Source: Apium graveolens
Lineage: Eukaryota > Streptophyta > Magnoliopsida > Apiales > Apiaceae
Reading direction: 5' to 3'
DNA length: 64,000 nt
Assembly: GCF_009905375.1 (NCBI RefSeq)
Contig: NC_133657.1
Coordinates: 1,550,001-1,614,000, forward strand
The notes beneath the pieces are model-generated. The model was not told where the DNA came from, ran no database searches, and saw nothing but the letters and a program-made list of their open reading frames with translations. The first letter of the stretch is position 1; each line of letters begins with the position of its first letter. Below are positions 46,219 to 59,204 of this stretch, piece after piece. A program made the translations under genes and the position numbers.

Positions 46219-48560
46219 ATGTATGAAGAAACACAAACTCCAACCAAGCCCACCAAAACTGAAGAACCTCCAAAAACTCAAATCCATAATCAATATGAGA
46301 CTATTAGGGTTCCCATACTGAAACCATCTGAATATCCCATTTGAAAGGTGAGGATGTCTATGTTTCTGGAAGCTACAGATCCAGAATACCTTGACAGAAT
46401 CAATGAAGGACCACATAAGACAACCAAGCTCTCTGTTGTAGTTGCAGATCAGCCAGCACAGACAGTACCAAAGGAAAAAAGTGAATATACAGCTGAAGAT
46501 ATCTCATCTATTGCTAAGGATGCAAAGGTACGACATTTGCTGCATAGTGTCATTGATAATATCATGTCAAACAGGGTAATCAACTGCAAGACTGCAAAGG
46601 AGATATGGGATGCCTTGGAAACAAGATGTCAGGGAACTGATTCAATTAAGAAGAACAGGAGGACTATACTCACTCAAGAGTATGAGCACTTTGACTCAAA
46701 ACCTGATGAGTCATTAACTGGATTATATGACAGATTTGTCAAACTCTTGAATGATCTGTCACTGGTGGACAAGGAATATGAACTTGAAGATTCAAATCTT
46801 AAATTCCCGTTAGCTCTTCCTGAAAATTGGGATTTGAAGGCCACCACTATAAGAGACAACTATGTTCTTGATGAAATAACTCTTGATGAAATTTATGGGA
46901 TGCTCAAGACTCATGAACTTGAGATGGAACAAAGAAGCAAGAGGAATGGAAGAAAGTCAAGGACAGTTGCTCTTAAGGCTGAGGAGGATGTCCCCAAAGT
47001 AGCTGCCTCAAGAAAAGGCAAGGGAAAAGCTCTCATCACAAAGTCTGATACTGAGTCATCAAGTTCTGATAGTGATGATGACTCAGAAACTGAAAGCTTG
47101 CCTGAGATGGATCCTGATGAAGAGATGATGAAGCTATGTGCTCTTATGGTGAAAGGAATCACAAGGATTGCATACAGGAAATTCAGAAAGGTAAAGAAAT
47201 TTTCCAGTAAAGGTGCAAGTTCTGATAAGAAGGGTTTCAGAAAATCTGAAGGCAAAGGAGGAAAGTCTGACAGAGGAGATTACTCTCAAATGTCAAATGC
47301 TACAACTGTGGTGAGAAAGGTCATATATCTCCTGATTGCAAGAAAGTGAAGAGTGACAAAGGCAAGGCATTTGTCACAAAGAAGAAAAGCCGGACAGACA
47401 CTTCAGATTCTGAAAGTGAGGTGAACTATGCCATAATGGAAAATACTGATAGCAGTTCTGATGCTGTTGAGTTAAAGGTACCTCAAACTACCTATGCCTT
47501 TCATACTGATGATATTACTGAGTTGAGAAGATATCTTAAAACCATGTTCATTAGTTATAGAGATCAAACTTTAACATGTGAAAGATTAACTTCTGAAAAT
47601 CTTGCTTATAAAAAGAGGAATGATTATTTAGAAAAAGAGTTAGTCATGTTACATCAAAATCAGAAATATAGAGATGATGCCTTTTATGTTAGGGATGAAG
47701 TACTTAAAATGAATGAATCTCTAAAAACTGAGTTAGAAAAGGAAAGAGAGATTATTAGGACTTGGACTAACTCTGGCAGAACAACTCAGAATTTGTTAAG
47801 TAGTGGAAACTGGAAAGAGGGTTTAGGTTATGGAGATGATAAGAATGGTAAAGGAACTGTGGAAATTGAGCCTATAGTTGTTAAACAAAAGCCAAAGGTA
47901 AATCATGTTAAGTTTGTAGCTGTAAAGTTTGATATTGATAAATCAGAAGTTAAAGAGAAATTAACTTCTGACAAACCAGAACAGGATATGCCAACTGAAG
48001 TTAACATAGGTTTAATGACTAAGAAGCAGCTTAAGCATAAGCTGGAAGATATTAAGAATGTAAACAAGGTAAAGCTACATAGGAAAAATAGGAATGGAAA
48101 TGAAGGTGTGAATAAAAGCAATGATTATAAGCCTGTTCCTAATGCTCCTAGAAAGAAATGTTATAACTGTTGAAATTCTAACCATCTGGCTTCTTTTTGC
48201 AGGAAGAATAAGAGCATAAACTCCTTACCTTCAAAGTCAGGAATTAAGAGTCAGTCTGTTAGATATAGGCCACAAAATCCTTATTTTCATTGTGGTAGTT
48301 TATGGCATTCCATTTATACTTGTAAGGAATATCATAGTTTGTACTATGATTATTATAAAATAAAACCTTCCTTAAAGAAAGTTAGCATTATTCCTTCTAG
48401 TGTAAGTTCTGATGCAAAGTCTGATATTGTAAATTCTGATAAGAAAACTGTTAACATAAACTCTAATGCTAAATCCGCTGCAAATGTTAACAAACTTAAT
48501 AAGGCCAAAAGATCCAAGCAAGTCTGGGTCCTTAAAACTAATCATTAGTGGTCTTTGTGA
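46219..48560 (+). pseudogene. Gag and Gag-Pol linker of TE8
   Basis: Met at 46219 is the natural start, 55 bp after the LTR; a stop at 46342-46344 interrupts the frame just before VRMSMFLEATDPEYL. The Gag core (46348-47000) has CKTAKEIWDALETRCQGTDS, YEHFDSKPDESL and LDEITLDEIYGMLKTHELE. A Ser/Asp-rich segment (SSSSDSDDDSETES) is encoded by TTCTGAT motifs. A frameshift near 47290 lies just before the first zinc knuckle, which reads CYNCGEKGHISPDC in the new frame. The linker (47346-48550) contains a predicted coiled coil (RLTSENLAYKKRNDYLEKEL) and two further knuckle-like sites: CYNC followed by a stop, then NHLASFC near 48170, and HCGSLWHSIYTC near 48285, missing its first Cys. Three knuckles is more than usual for copia Gag. 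Confidence 0.82.
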
Positions 48561-51500
48561 TTGCATGGAAACAGAAAAAACATCCTAGTTATGGACAGTG
48601 GATGCTCAGGACATATGACTGGAAATAAAGCCCTACTATCAGACTTTGTGGAGAAAGCTGGCCCGGGTGTTTCTTATGGAGATGGCAACATGGGAAAAAC
48701 TCTGGTATATGGCAATATCAATCTTGGGAATGTCATTATTGAAAAATTAGCTCTTGTCTCAGGACTTAAACACAATTTGCTGAGTGTTAGTCAAATCTGT
48801 GACAGAGGTTATCATGTGGATTTCTTTGAAGAACACTGTGAAGTTGTAAGCAAATCTACAGGCAAAGTTGTTATAAAAGGATACAGGCATGGTAACATTT
48901 ATGAAGCCAAGCTTTCAACAAGTTCTGATGGTTCTGCAATCTGTCTGTTAAGTAGAGCATCAATTGAAGAAAGCTGAAATTGGCACAAGAAACTCTCTCA
49001 TTTAAATTTCAACAATATAAATGAACTAGTCAAGAAAGATCTTTGCGTGAGGACTGCCAAAATCAGTATTTGCTCCTGATGGCCTTTGTGATTCATGTTA
49101 GAAGGCAAAACAAAGAAAATCTTTATTCAAGAGCAAGACTGAATCATCAATTCTTGAGCCTTATCACCTACTACATGTTGATCTATTTGGTCCAGTGAAT
49201 GTCATGTCTATTGCAAAGAAGAAATATGCTATGGTCATAGTGGATGAGTTCACCAGATACACATGGGTGTATTTCTTGACACAAAAAGTGAAACTGCATC
49301 TATCTTGATTGATCATGTCAAACAACTGGATAAATTGGTCAAAGACTCTGTGACAATCATAAGAAGTGATAATGGCACTGAGTTCAAGAATTTGATTATG
49401 GAAGAGTTCTGCAAAGACCATGGAATAAAGCAGGAATTCTCTGCTCCTGGAACTCCACAGCAAAATGGAGTTATTGAAAGAAAGAATAGAACTCTTATTG
49501 AAGCTGCACGAACTATGCTTGATGAAGCAAAGTTACCAACCTATTTTTGGGCTGAAGCTGTGCAGACTGCTTGTTTTACTCAGAATGCAACACTTATCAA
49601 CAAGCATGTAAAAACATATGAGATGATGAAGAAAAAGAAGCCAAATATGAAGTATTTTCATGTATTTGGATGCAAGTTTTTTGTTCTTAAGACTCATCTT
49701 GAACAGCTATCCAAATTTGATCTAAAAGCTGATGAAGGAATTTTTGTTGGATTTCCACTTTCCACAAAAGCCTTCAGAGTCTATAATTTAAGAACAAGGG
49801 TTGTCATGGAATCTATCAATGTCTCTTTTGATGATAAGATGATTACTGGACTTGAAGATTTCAATGATCATGATCAGCTGAGATTTGAAAATAAAGTTTT
49901 AAATTCTGATTCTATAAATCCTGACAGTCTAAATCCTGATACTGCAAACTCTGATGGATTAAACTCTGATGTTATTGAAACTGTGGTGACTACGCCAAAG
50001 CAAGATGCACCTGTGCAGGGGGAGCATATTGAAGATCCAACCACATCTCAAGAAGCATCAGAATCTACAACAGGCTCTTCAAGTTCTGATTCATCAAGTT
50101 CTGATGGGCCAAGTTCTGATAATTCTGGAAACTCATGTTCTGATATTTCTGGAAACTCAAATTCTGAAGGATCCAACTCAGAGAGCATAACTTCAGGGGG
50201 AGCATCAGACAATATTGATAGAGACAGCATGGATCATGGGGGAGCATCCAGTTCTAGAGATAACCTTCCATCTGTAAGGAAGTGGACTAAAGCACATACA
50301 CCTGACTTGATTATTGGAGATCCTGAAGCAGGTATAAGAACTAGAACAGCAACATCAAATGAATGTCTCTATCACTCTTTTCTTTCTCGGTCTGAAATAT
50401 AGAAAGTGGAAGAAGCTCTTCAAGATGTTGATTGGGTGCAAGCAATGTAGGAAGAGTTAAATGAATTTAGAAGAAATAAAGTCTGGACTCTAGTGCCAAG
50501 ACCAAAGAACAGATCTGTTGTTGGTACAAAGTGGGTGTTGAGAAACAAAACTGATAGTGATGGCATAATTACAAGGAATAAGGCAAGGCTGGTTGCAAAA
50601 GAATATTCTCAACAGGAGGGAATTGATTATGATGAAACATTTGCACCAGTTGCTAGATTGGAAGCCATAAGGATATTTTTGGCTTATGCTGCTCACAAAA
50701 AATTTACAGTCTTTCAAATGGATGTAAAAAGTGCTTTTCTTAATGGAGAATTAGAAGAAGAAGTATATGTTGAACAACCTCCAAGTTTTATAGATTCAAA
50801 ATTTACTCATCATGTCTACAGACGTGATAAAGCACTTTATGGCCTTAAGCAAGCTCCAAGAGCATGGTATGAGACATTAGCTCAGTTTCTTCTGGAAAGT
50901 GGATTTAACAAAGGGACTATTGACAAAACATTTTTCTATCACAACCATGGAAAGGACTTACTTTTGGTGCAGATATATGTTGATGATATCATTTTTGGTT
51001 CTACAAATGACAGACTTTGTAAAAGATTTGCCAAGCTAATGCAGTCAAAATATCAAATGAGTATGATGGGAGAACTTAGCTATTTTCTGGGCCTTCAAGT
51101 CAAGCAGAATGAAGAAGGAACTTTTATTTGTCAATCTAAGTACACCAGAAATTTGTTGAAGAAATTTGGAATGTAAAATTGTTCAAGTGCATCAACTCCA
51201 ATGGCCACTGCAACAAAATTGGATAAGGATACTGGTACATCAGTAGATATTATTGAATACAGAGGTATGATTGGCTCACTACTCTATGTAACTGTAAGTA
51301 GACCTGATATCATGTATGCTACATGTCTTTGTTCAAGATTTCAAGCAGATCCAAAAGAACCTCAATTAACAGTTGTAAAAAGAATTTTCAAGTACCTTAA
51401 GGGTACAGCTGATCTAGGATTGTGGTATCCTAGAGAATCAGACTTTAAGCTAATAGGTTACTCAGATGCAGATTTTGCAGGATGCAAAATTGACAGGAAA

Positions 51501-51932
51501 AGCACAAGTGGAAGCTGCCAATTTCTTGGAGGCAGATTGGTTTCTTGGTTTAGCAAGAAACAAAAGTCAATTTCCGCATCAACTGCAGAAGCAGAATACA
51601 TTGTTGCAGGAAGCTGTTGTGCACAGATTCTTTGGATGAAGAATCAGTTACTGGATTATGGGTTAACATATTCTAAAATCCCTATTTACTGTGATAATCA
51701 AAGTGCTATTTCTATGACAGGTAATCCAGTTCAACACTCAATGACAAAGCACATCAGCATTAGGTACCACTTCATAAGGGAACATGTGGATGAAGGTACA
51801 GTGGAATTGCATTTTGTTCCAACAGATTAACAACTAGCAGATATCTTCAGAAAACCACTATGTGAAGCTACTTTTACAAGATTGGTAAATGAACTTGGAA
51901 TGGTTTCAGGTTTTTTCTCTAAATCTTCTTAG
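48561..51932 (+). pseudogene. Pol of TE8: protease, integrase, RT, RNase H (copia order)
   Basis: Protease DSGCSGHMTG at about 48595 is intact, as is HNLLSVSQICD. The integrase zinc region (WHKKLSHLNF) follows a stop at 48975; two frameshifts (near 49040 and 49280) compensate each other across LHVDLFGPVNV. The integrase core continues in the long frame 49263-50402 with RSDNGTEFKN and VIERKNRTLIEAAR. A Ser/Asp-rich linker (49890-50240) precedes RT. RT 50493-51176 includes [33 protein letters not shown] and the [11 protein letters not shown] active site. RNase H 51201-51830 has GYSDADFAGCKIDRKSTSG, AEAEYIVAGSC and YCDNQSAI. Stops at 50400, 50448, 51174 and 51828 are all in one frame, which runs to 51932. 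This is the best preserved pol in the window. Confidence 0.9.
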
Positions 51933-53399
51933 TTTATGTTCTAATACATCAAACTTTATGATCAGTATTTACAGATATTACTATCTTTATGTATTATGTG
52001 CTTAATTTGAAATTTTCTAAGTGCTGATTGTTGTCTGATGTGAATTTCTAAACTCTGATAGTGATATAAATGTTTATATGACTATTCAATCCAATGAGGA
52101 TAACTGTGCTAGATATTGACCTAGTTGTCTTTAATATGCTAATAATCCCATGTTTGAAGTAATTGTTTATGTGGAAATCTTTTAACACGAGCAAATTCTG
52201 ATATTAAGCTTAGTTAAAGTTTACTTTGTGTATCTTATTACTAAGTCAAAAACTAGAATAGCGCTTCTTATCTGTTAAATTCTGATGTTAGTAAATCTGA
52301 TGGATGTACTAAGTGCTGATAGGCCTCACTTATCAAAAGAAAAAGAAAAGAAAAGAAATAAAAATTAGGTACTCCTTTGAGATCTAGAGTAAAAATGTGG
52401 AAGGGAAAACCCAAAGTGCATTGCTGGTATTAAGTAATATGCATTAGAAAAGCAAAAATAAAATTTTCTTGGTGACTTTTCACATTCTCTGATTACTGGA
52501 GAAATACTCTGAAAATAGCATAAATTCTGATAAGCAGTTGTAACTCACTTACAATGAGAAGCCACTGTAAAAAGAATTTCAAAAGATGCATAAAATGAGT
52601 ACAAAACAGTTGAGGTGGACTCATGCATGAACTCATTCTATAGTAGATTTCACAATAATGGCAGATTTTGAGCAAAGTTCTTAGTTATGCCTTATTTCTA
52701 ATATGTACTGAAGTGAATCAGACTTTACTCTTTATCTGATATTTAGCTTATTGCACACACATACACTCCATATGAATGATGAAAATTACTGAGGTGATAA
52801 ATGTTGTTTTAGATGAACAGTTTAAGTGTCAGTTGCATAAATTCTGAGGACAAGTTCTGATGAAAGTTCTGATAATTAATTTCTGATGTACCCATATCAG
52901 TATTTGTGTGAAGAATTACAGAAATAAAAATTCACTTTTCGAGTTAAGGAGCCATATTCTGATGACTTTTAAATTCTGATAATAATCAAGTTCTGATGCC
53001 GACGTGGCAGTATTTATTTACTTGGTTTATTTTTGGTCATTACCTAAACGGTCATATTTTACAGAATATTGGTTTATGTGAGATAAAGCAGTCATAATCA
53101 TTTGTTTAGTGGGAACAGTTTTTTTTAAAAAAACTGAAGGTGCAAAGTAATAATTGCTTATTTACCGTGCCCATTAACTTTTGCCTTAACTGCTACATGC
53201 TTGATAGGTGTAAAGGTCTGCTCCACTTCTCATTAACTGCTGTAACGTGGGTTGTCTAAGTAAAATAGATAGAAGATTTTCAAATCTTTTATTCTATTCA
53301 CTCTCTCTCTTTTCTTATTCTCTCACATTTTCTGACGGTTCACTATACAGACATTTCAACAAACACCTTTCAGGCAAACAAGATTCTCACTAATTTCTG
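51933..53399 (+). promoter_or_regulatory. Non-coding spacer between pol and the 3' ORF of TE8
   Basis: About 1.5 kb without a credible gene. It carries at least a dozen TTCTGAT or close variants (near 52047, 52196, 52280, 52517, 52843, 52855, 52870, 52885, 52954, 52972, 52990), mostly in one orientation. A CT-rich stretch (53295-53335) resembling a plant 5' leader precedes the start codon. No strong TATA box is seen, unlike the equivalent spacer in TE4. Confidence 0.55.
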
Positions 53400-55775
53400 A
53401 TGGCGCCCGAGGATTTAATTGTTGATGGAGCCAAGTTTGTACCAAATAACTATGTTGATGTCTTGAACAAGGCTGAAGCTCCATCAGATTTGCAGTTTGT
53501 GCAAGATTTCTTAGCAAATAGAGAGATTGGGTATGCTTTGACCCAACCTCAAAGTATTTCAAGCCAACAAGTACTGATGTTTTGGCGGACTGGGCTTTTT
53601 GATGATGGTGGTGCTACTGGTACTCCAAGCATCATATTTGAAGTAAATGATGTTGAGCATATAGTTACTCCTGGAGCAGTTCGTAAAGCTCTCCACTTAC
53701 CAGAAGGTTGTACATTCTCAACAGTGGAGGACCCTGTTCTACAGCAGCTTATGGTCAGTCTGGGCTTTGAGAAAAGTTTGGGAAAGCTTGGACAACTAAA
53801 AAGATCCAATATCAGGAAGGAATGGAGCTTTTTCTTTGATTGTATCACTAAGGCATTCGCCAATAAATGCTCCAACTTTGATGTTATTCCCATCATGAGT
53901 CAGCAAATCGGGTATGCTCTTATTCATCAAACTCACTTTGATTTTGCAAGTGTTGTGCTAGGTTTCATAGGGGATAGGATGACAGAGGATAGGAATGTAG
54001 TATACTTTGCTAGATTCCGTCAGCTTATATATACTTTTTGTTGTGATGATGAACCCCAACCTACCACTGATTTAATTCCACCCTTTAAGCTTGCAAAAAG
54101 GGCTTTTAATGATTTGTTCAATGCTGACAATAAAAAACAAGTGGTTAGACCCTTACACATACCTCAGTCTGTAAAACAAGTCTTGGTAAATGCTGATCCA
54201 CATACATACACATCTATCTATCCTGATGTCCAACCCACCAACTCATCACAACCAACCCAAACTCCATCAGTACCTACCACAACTACACCATCTCAAACTT
54301 CTCAACCTCAACCATCTCAACCCTCCATCAGGACATTTTTCAAACCAACACAGTCAACTCAACCTCAACCTTCAGCACCTACAGTGGAGCCTTCATCTTC
54401 CAACCAAAGAGGACAAAGACTGTACCTCAGTCTCAACAGAAGAAAAGGAGAATTATTCTGAGAGATGAATCGGATACTGAGGAACAGGTTCCCATATCAG
54501 AACCTGTTATTGTAGAAGCTGAGAAGGTCTCTTCTCAGAAAGATATTGTAACCGGGAGTTCTAGGCCTCTCAAAACGCTTAGAAAGATACATCCTGATGA
54601 TAAAACTCCTACAATGTCTCCACCCTTGAAGAAAATGAAAAAGCAAAGAGCTCACAGGGACACAATTGAGTCAGATTCAGAAGATGAGGAAGCAGGTAAG
54701 GAAGGGGGTCAGGAATCTCTGATCCCAACAGAACTAATTGTTATTAAATCACTTCCTTCTGCACAACCAGAAACTGCTCAAGACATAGTGCATACACCTC
54801 ATGTGTCACCTATAATTGAACAAGTATACACTACAGATCCAGGTACAAGTGATGAAATTGACATTCACAACTTGAATGTGCCTGAGATTCTATACTTGGA
54901 AGCTCCACCAACTCAACTCACTCCACCAACAACACCAATTTTGGATGCTGATTTCAATACCAATATTCCATTAACACCAATTCTGGATCTAGATGCTGAA
55001 GATCAGATTTTAGGTGAGCCTCAAAATGTGGATGTTGATCAGAGTTTAGCTGCAGATTAGAATTTAGAGGATGATATTGAAGCCTCTATAGCCTCACATA
55101 CTGTTATTTTATCAAAGGATCCTGATACTGCAGGATCTACAAGTTCTGATGCTGTAAATGAGGATATTACTGGTGAAGCTGCTGCTAATTTAGATATTGA
55201 TGCAGCTGGTCCATCAGGACATGCACCTTAACAAACAGTTAATAAAGCTGATCTAATCAAGAAGTTTGTTAGAGAGGAAGCACCAGTACCTTGGAGTGAA
55301 ACTCCTAGAGGAAAGGAGTGGACTAAGAAATGGAACACAGTTAGTTTTGTTCCTACTGAAAAGATTCTTGCTGAGCATCTGGCAAAAGCTGATGAAATGC
55401 TAATAAATGATGATTTCAAGGCACAGCTGAGAGTTACTGCATTGAGTATTAGGCACCTTCAAGGTCAACACTCAACAACTCATGCCAAAGTGAATAAAAT
55501 TCAAGAAACCTTGATCCAGCAAGATATGAATGTGAAACTTGAAAAGAACATATTTTTCAAGCCTGTCTTTGACAGAATTGCCTACATTGAGAAAACTCAG
55601 GAGAAGCAACAAACTCAGATTGATGAAATTCTAAAGAATCAAGCTTCTCAGCAAATTCAACTCAATGAGATCCAATCCTCAGTGGAATTGCTTGTCTCTC
55701 TTCTTTTACCTGCTGATGCCAAAAAGGGGGAGAAAGTGATTAAGTCCAAATGCAAATCTATTCAGACACTGAAGG

Positions 55776-55827
55776 GAAAGGATGATGGAAATGATGACCA
55801 GGAAAGGATGATGGAAATGATGACCAG
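55776..55827 (+). repeat. 26-bp exact tandem duplication in the TE8 3' ORF
   Basis: Two identical copies, 55776-55801 and 55802-55827, each starting GAAAGGATGATGG. As 26 is not a multiple of three, it accounts for the frame change between the upstream frame and the one used from 56026. Confidence 0.93.
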
Positions 55828-57078
55828 GGAAACTCTGATAAGGGTAGAGGTCAAGGTCAAGGCAAAGGATTTTCATCAAGTAAAGCTAGAATTACAAGTC
55901 AAGGAACAAGTTCTGACACTGGGAGAAGAATAAGTTCTGATACTAGTAAAAGGATAAGTTCTGGTGAACATCTGGAACTTGATGAAGAAATTTCAAAGAA
56001 ATTATTTCTTAAAGAAAATCCAGGAATGGACTTTGAGAGTCTAAAGGAAGAAGAAGCTAGACTCAAAGCAGAAAGTGTCAAGACAAAATCTAAAGCTTCT
56101 GTTGTTGAAAAGAAACTTCCAAAGCTTAAGGGTATTGTGATAAAGAAAAGAACAAATTCTGAGGCAACCAAAGCTAAATCACAAATGGAAGTAGATCCAA
56201 GGTCCAAGGGCAAAGAAAAAGTTGATGAACCTGTAAGGGTTTATATGCCAGTCATGGATGAAGAAATAACTGATGAAGAAGATGCTAGTCTTACTCTGAT
56301 GAAAAAGAAGATTTCTCAAACAACCTCTGACATGGCTCATGTTGTTCATAGTCAAGATGTAGTAAGTTTTGATATGACAGTGAAGCAAGCAACCTCTGAC
56401 ATAGCTCAAGTTGACTTGATTTCAGAAGTTAAGGAAAAGGAAACCTCTGACATTGTTCATGTTAAACCTTCAAAGATACTCCTACCAGGATTCACCAAAG
56501 CTAAACAGACTCAACTTTTGAAGACCGCAACAAGTGGTATTGAAGCAAGAGTTGTTACAGGAAAGGAAGCAAGGAATAAATCTGGATTGGGTAGTTCTGA
56601 TGAAAGAAGAGTACACAACACTACCAATGATCCAACTTCCTTAAGTGAACCAGGAGTAGGAGCAACTCCTGAGAGATTGAATCAACTTGAATCTGTACAA
56701 ATGGTTTACCATTCTGTTTTGAAAGAGCACATCATGTTATATTTTATGACAGATGGTAGGGTATTCCAGATCAGGAAGAATGTTATTCCACTGAAGTATT
56801 TTGAAGAACTGGAACATGTTCTATTTTTACTTCAAGTGAAAAATAAATCTACAAATGGTGCTGCAGATTATTTAAAATCAAATATTCAAAGACAGAAGAG
56901 GCTTTACTCTGTAAAGTCTGACAGCCCATACTTTCCCAAGTACAGAGATCACAAAGGTGATATTGTTGACATGAAGCCTAACACTGCTAAGATCATAACT
57001 ACTTTTCTGGGTTATAAGACTGTGGAATTCAATCTAGAGTCTGACAAAGCATATCTGATTAAACTTGATCAGGACATA

Positions 57079-57083
57079 ATGAA
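57079..57083. other. Target-site duplication of TE9, left copy
   Basis: ATGAA before the LTR terminus; AGGAA follows the other terminus at 61435-61439 (four of five bases agree). Removing one copy together with TE9 restores the reading frame of the TE8 3' ORF. Confidence 0.65.
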
Positions 57084-59171
57084 TGTAATAACCCCCAAAA
57101 TTTTGAACTTTTTGTAACCCATGTGAATAGTGTTTTAGCTGAATGAGAAAACTTTTCATGCCACACTATGTAGGGGTTCTGATATGGATATTCTGAGATT
57201 TTATTAGTACTTTATATGGGATATAAGTGTATGTAAAGATCGTCAGAATCCAAATCCGAACACTTTGATTTTTCCCGGAAATCCAATAGATACGGAAAGA
57301 ATTGAGTATAAGGTAACAGGATAAAAGGATTTAAATTAAAGGATTATAATAGAGGATCATAAAAAGGAATATAATGTATTGAGAAAGGTTAAGGGAACCT
57401 AAGTAATGAGATCCTGGGTATGATCCTTCAAACGATAAACGAAAACGAAAGTTAAGCGAACCGTATAACAGATCAGCGGTCATTAGGCAAACAATTAGGA
57501 AGTTAATCAAAGGGATTAGAGAGGATGATGTCACCCAACCAATGAGAAGGGGAAAAGGAGGGGAGGATGACATCATGAGGATGACACAAGCATGACATGG
57601 GAAGGAAGGAGGTGTGGTTGAATGAGAACCACACAAATTCAAGGGCAACAAGGTAATTGACTAAATCAAACACAAAAACAAATCAACCAAGCCAAGCAAA
57701 ATCATTCTTCATCAAAATCAAAAAGAACCAAGGCATTGTTCATCTTTGCTCTCGGCTTTTTAGCTTTTTAAAGGGCAAGAATTTCAAAATCAAAGATCCA
57801 AGCTTCCTAAATTGGTAAGATAATTCCCTAATCATCTTTATGCTTAGTTAGGGCTATATCATGAGTTTAAGCCATTAATTCCTTCTCAATCTTCTTCATT
57901 TAATCAAAGAAGAAGACAATGAATAGTGTTTTCAAGTTTTTAACTTGAAATTTTTCTTGTTTTCCTTAAAGATCCAAGCATTCTTAAGACTTCTCAAAGC
58001 TTCTTAAGGCTTCCTAGCTCCTCCCACCACTTCAAGGAAGGTATACCATCTCCAAACCCTAGATTCCTATGTATTATAAGATGATTTTTATTAGTAGGGT
58101 GATATTGTAGCTTGTTGTTGTGATTAGAGTTTGGGATTTGAAATGGTAGTGAAATGGAATGGTAAATGTTGTTGTTTTGATTAAAAGAACTTAAGTATGG
58201 TTAAAGTTAAGCTTAGGCATAAGTATGAATGTTAAAATTGAATTGGTTGGGGTTGTTATGATGTGATAAGGATGGATGTTGGTTGTATGTTGGATTTGAG
58301 GTTGAATTGGGATGGTTTGAATGGTTTAAAATTTGGAAATCGCGTAAACATAGCCGTCGTAACGTCCGATTTTCTTTAGACTGTTTTTGTGCATAACATT
58401 AGGACCCGAGAACCCCCTGCTAGATTATGACCACTGCCATGTTTAGATAGCTCATGTTACGAGCTTCGTTTTGATATGTAGTTTGTTCGATTCCGATGCA
58501 CGGTTTAGGAGAAACGACCGTTTCAAGTAACGGCGTTTCGCGAACGAAACTTTTCCCCTCGCCTTACTTTGAAACATAGGTTAAAGACCAAAAAGGGTTA
58601 ATTAATGCATGAAACATTTATGGTAAGTGTGTTAGGCAATTGGTAAGACACTCGCAAAGGAATCGCCTTAAAACTCATAAAGGTTAAATTATTAAAAATG
58701 GTGGAGCCGAGGGTACTCGAGTGACTTAAGAGAATCAGTAAGCGCAAAACAAGCGTTAGAGTCTAAGTTAGTTAAAGTATAGATTTACAAGTGACTTTGG
58801 TTTAATTCCAACTTACTTGTTGTTTATAGGTTACCAGACTCGTCCCGAGCCATTCGTAACCCCCAGTCGCTCAGGCAAGTTTTCTACCAGTTATAACTGT
58901 TGTTGTGATGTATATAGGTATTTGCATTATCTTGCGATAGATGCATGTTGGTTAATTAGCAAATGTTGCAATATATTGAAGCATGCTGCTATGGTATATA
59001 TATATGCATGCCTGTTTCGTATTCTTTCCATATATAATTGTTGATTCAGTTGATAATACCTATGCTAGAGGATAGCGGTAATTTGCATATACCCTTAGTA
59101 TAGGGACCCAAAGGTGAAAATATTTTCTAAAACCGGGAGTCGAGGATCCCGAGTAGATTTTGTATATATGG

Positions 59172-59204
<33 letters not shown>

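Larger units (their letters stand above)
53400..57083 (+). pseudogene. Long 3' ORF of TE8 (Sire-type extra ORF), first part
   Basis: The first 353 codons (53400-54461) are open: an N-terminal globular region with GAVRKALHLPEGCTF and IRKEWSFFFDCITKAFANKC, which aligns with the TE4 3' ORF, then a Pro/Gln/Ser/Thr-rich tail. A frameshift near 54455 leads into an acidic and basic region (54614-55060), two stops (55058 and about 55231), and a coiled-coil region (55397-55730). A 26-bp tandem duplication at 55776-55827 shifts the frame again; without it the frame would continue into 56026-57083. The C-terminal block contains DGRVFQIRKNVIPLKYFEE and SDSPYFPKYRDHKG. No signal peptide or transmembrane segment is seen. 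Interrupted at 57083 by TE9 and continued at 61440. Function unknown. Confidence 0.78.

Noticed and set aside
55908..55950. Minus-strand frame at 55899-56213 with Ser-rich repeats
   Set aside because: Shadow of the TTCTGAT motif run in the plus-strand 3' ORF.
53400..57083. Calling the TE8 3' ORF a retroviral-type envelope gene
   Set aside because: No signal peptide, no transmembrane helix and no cysteine-rich ectodomain could be seen; the label in Sire elements is mainly positional.
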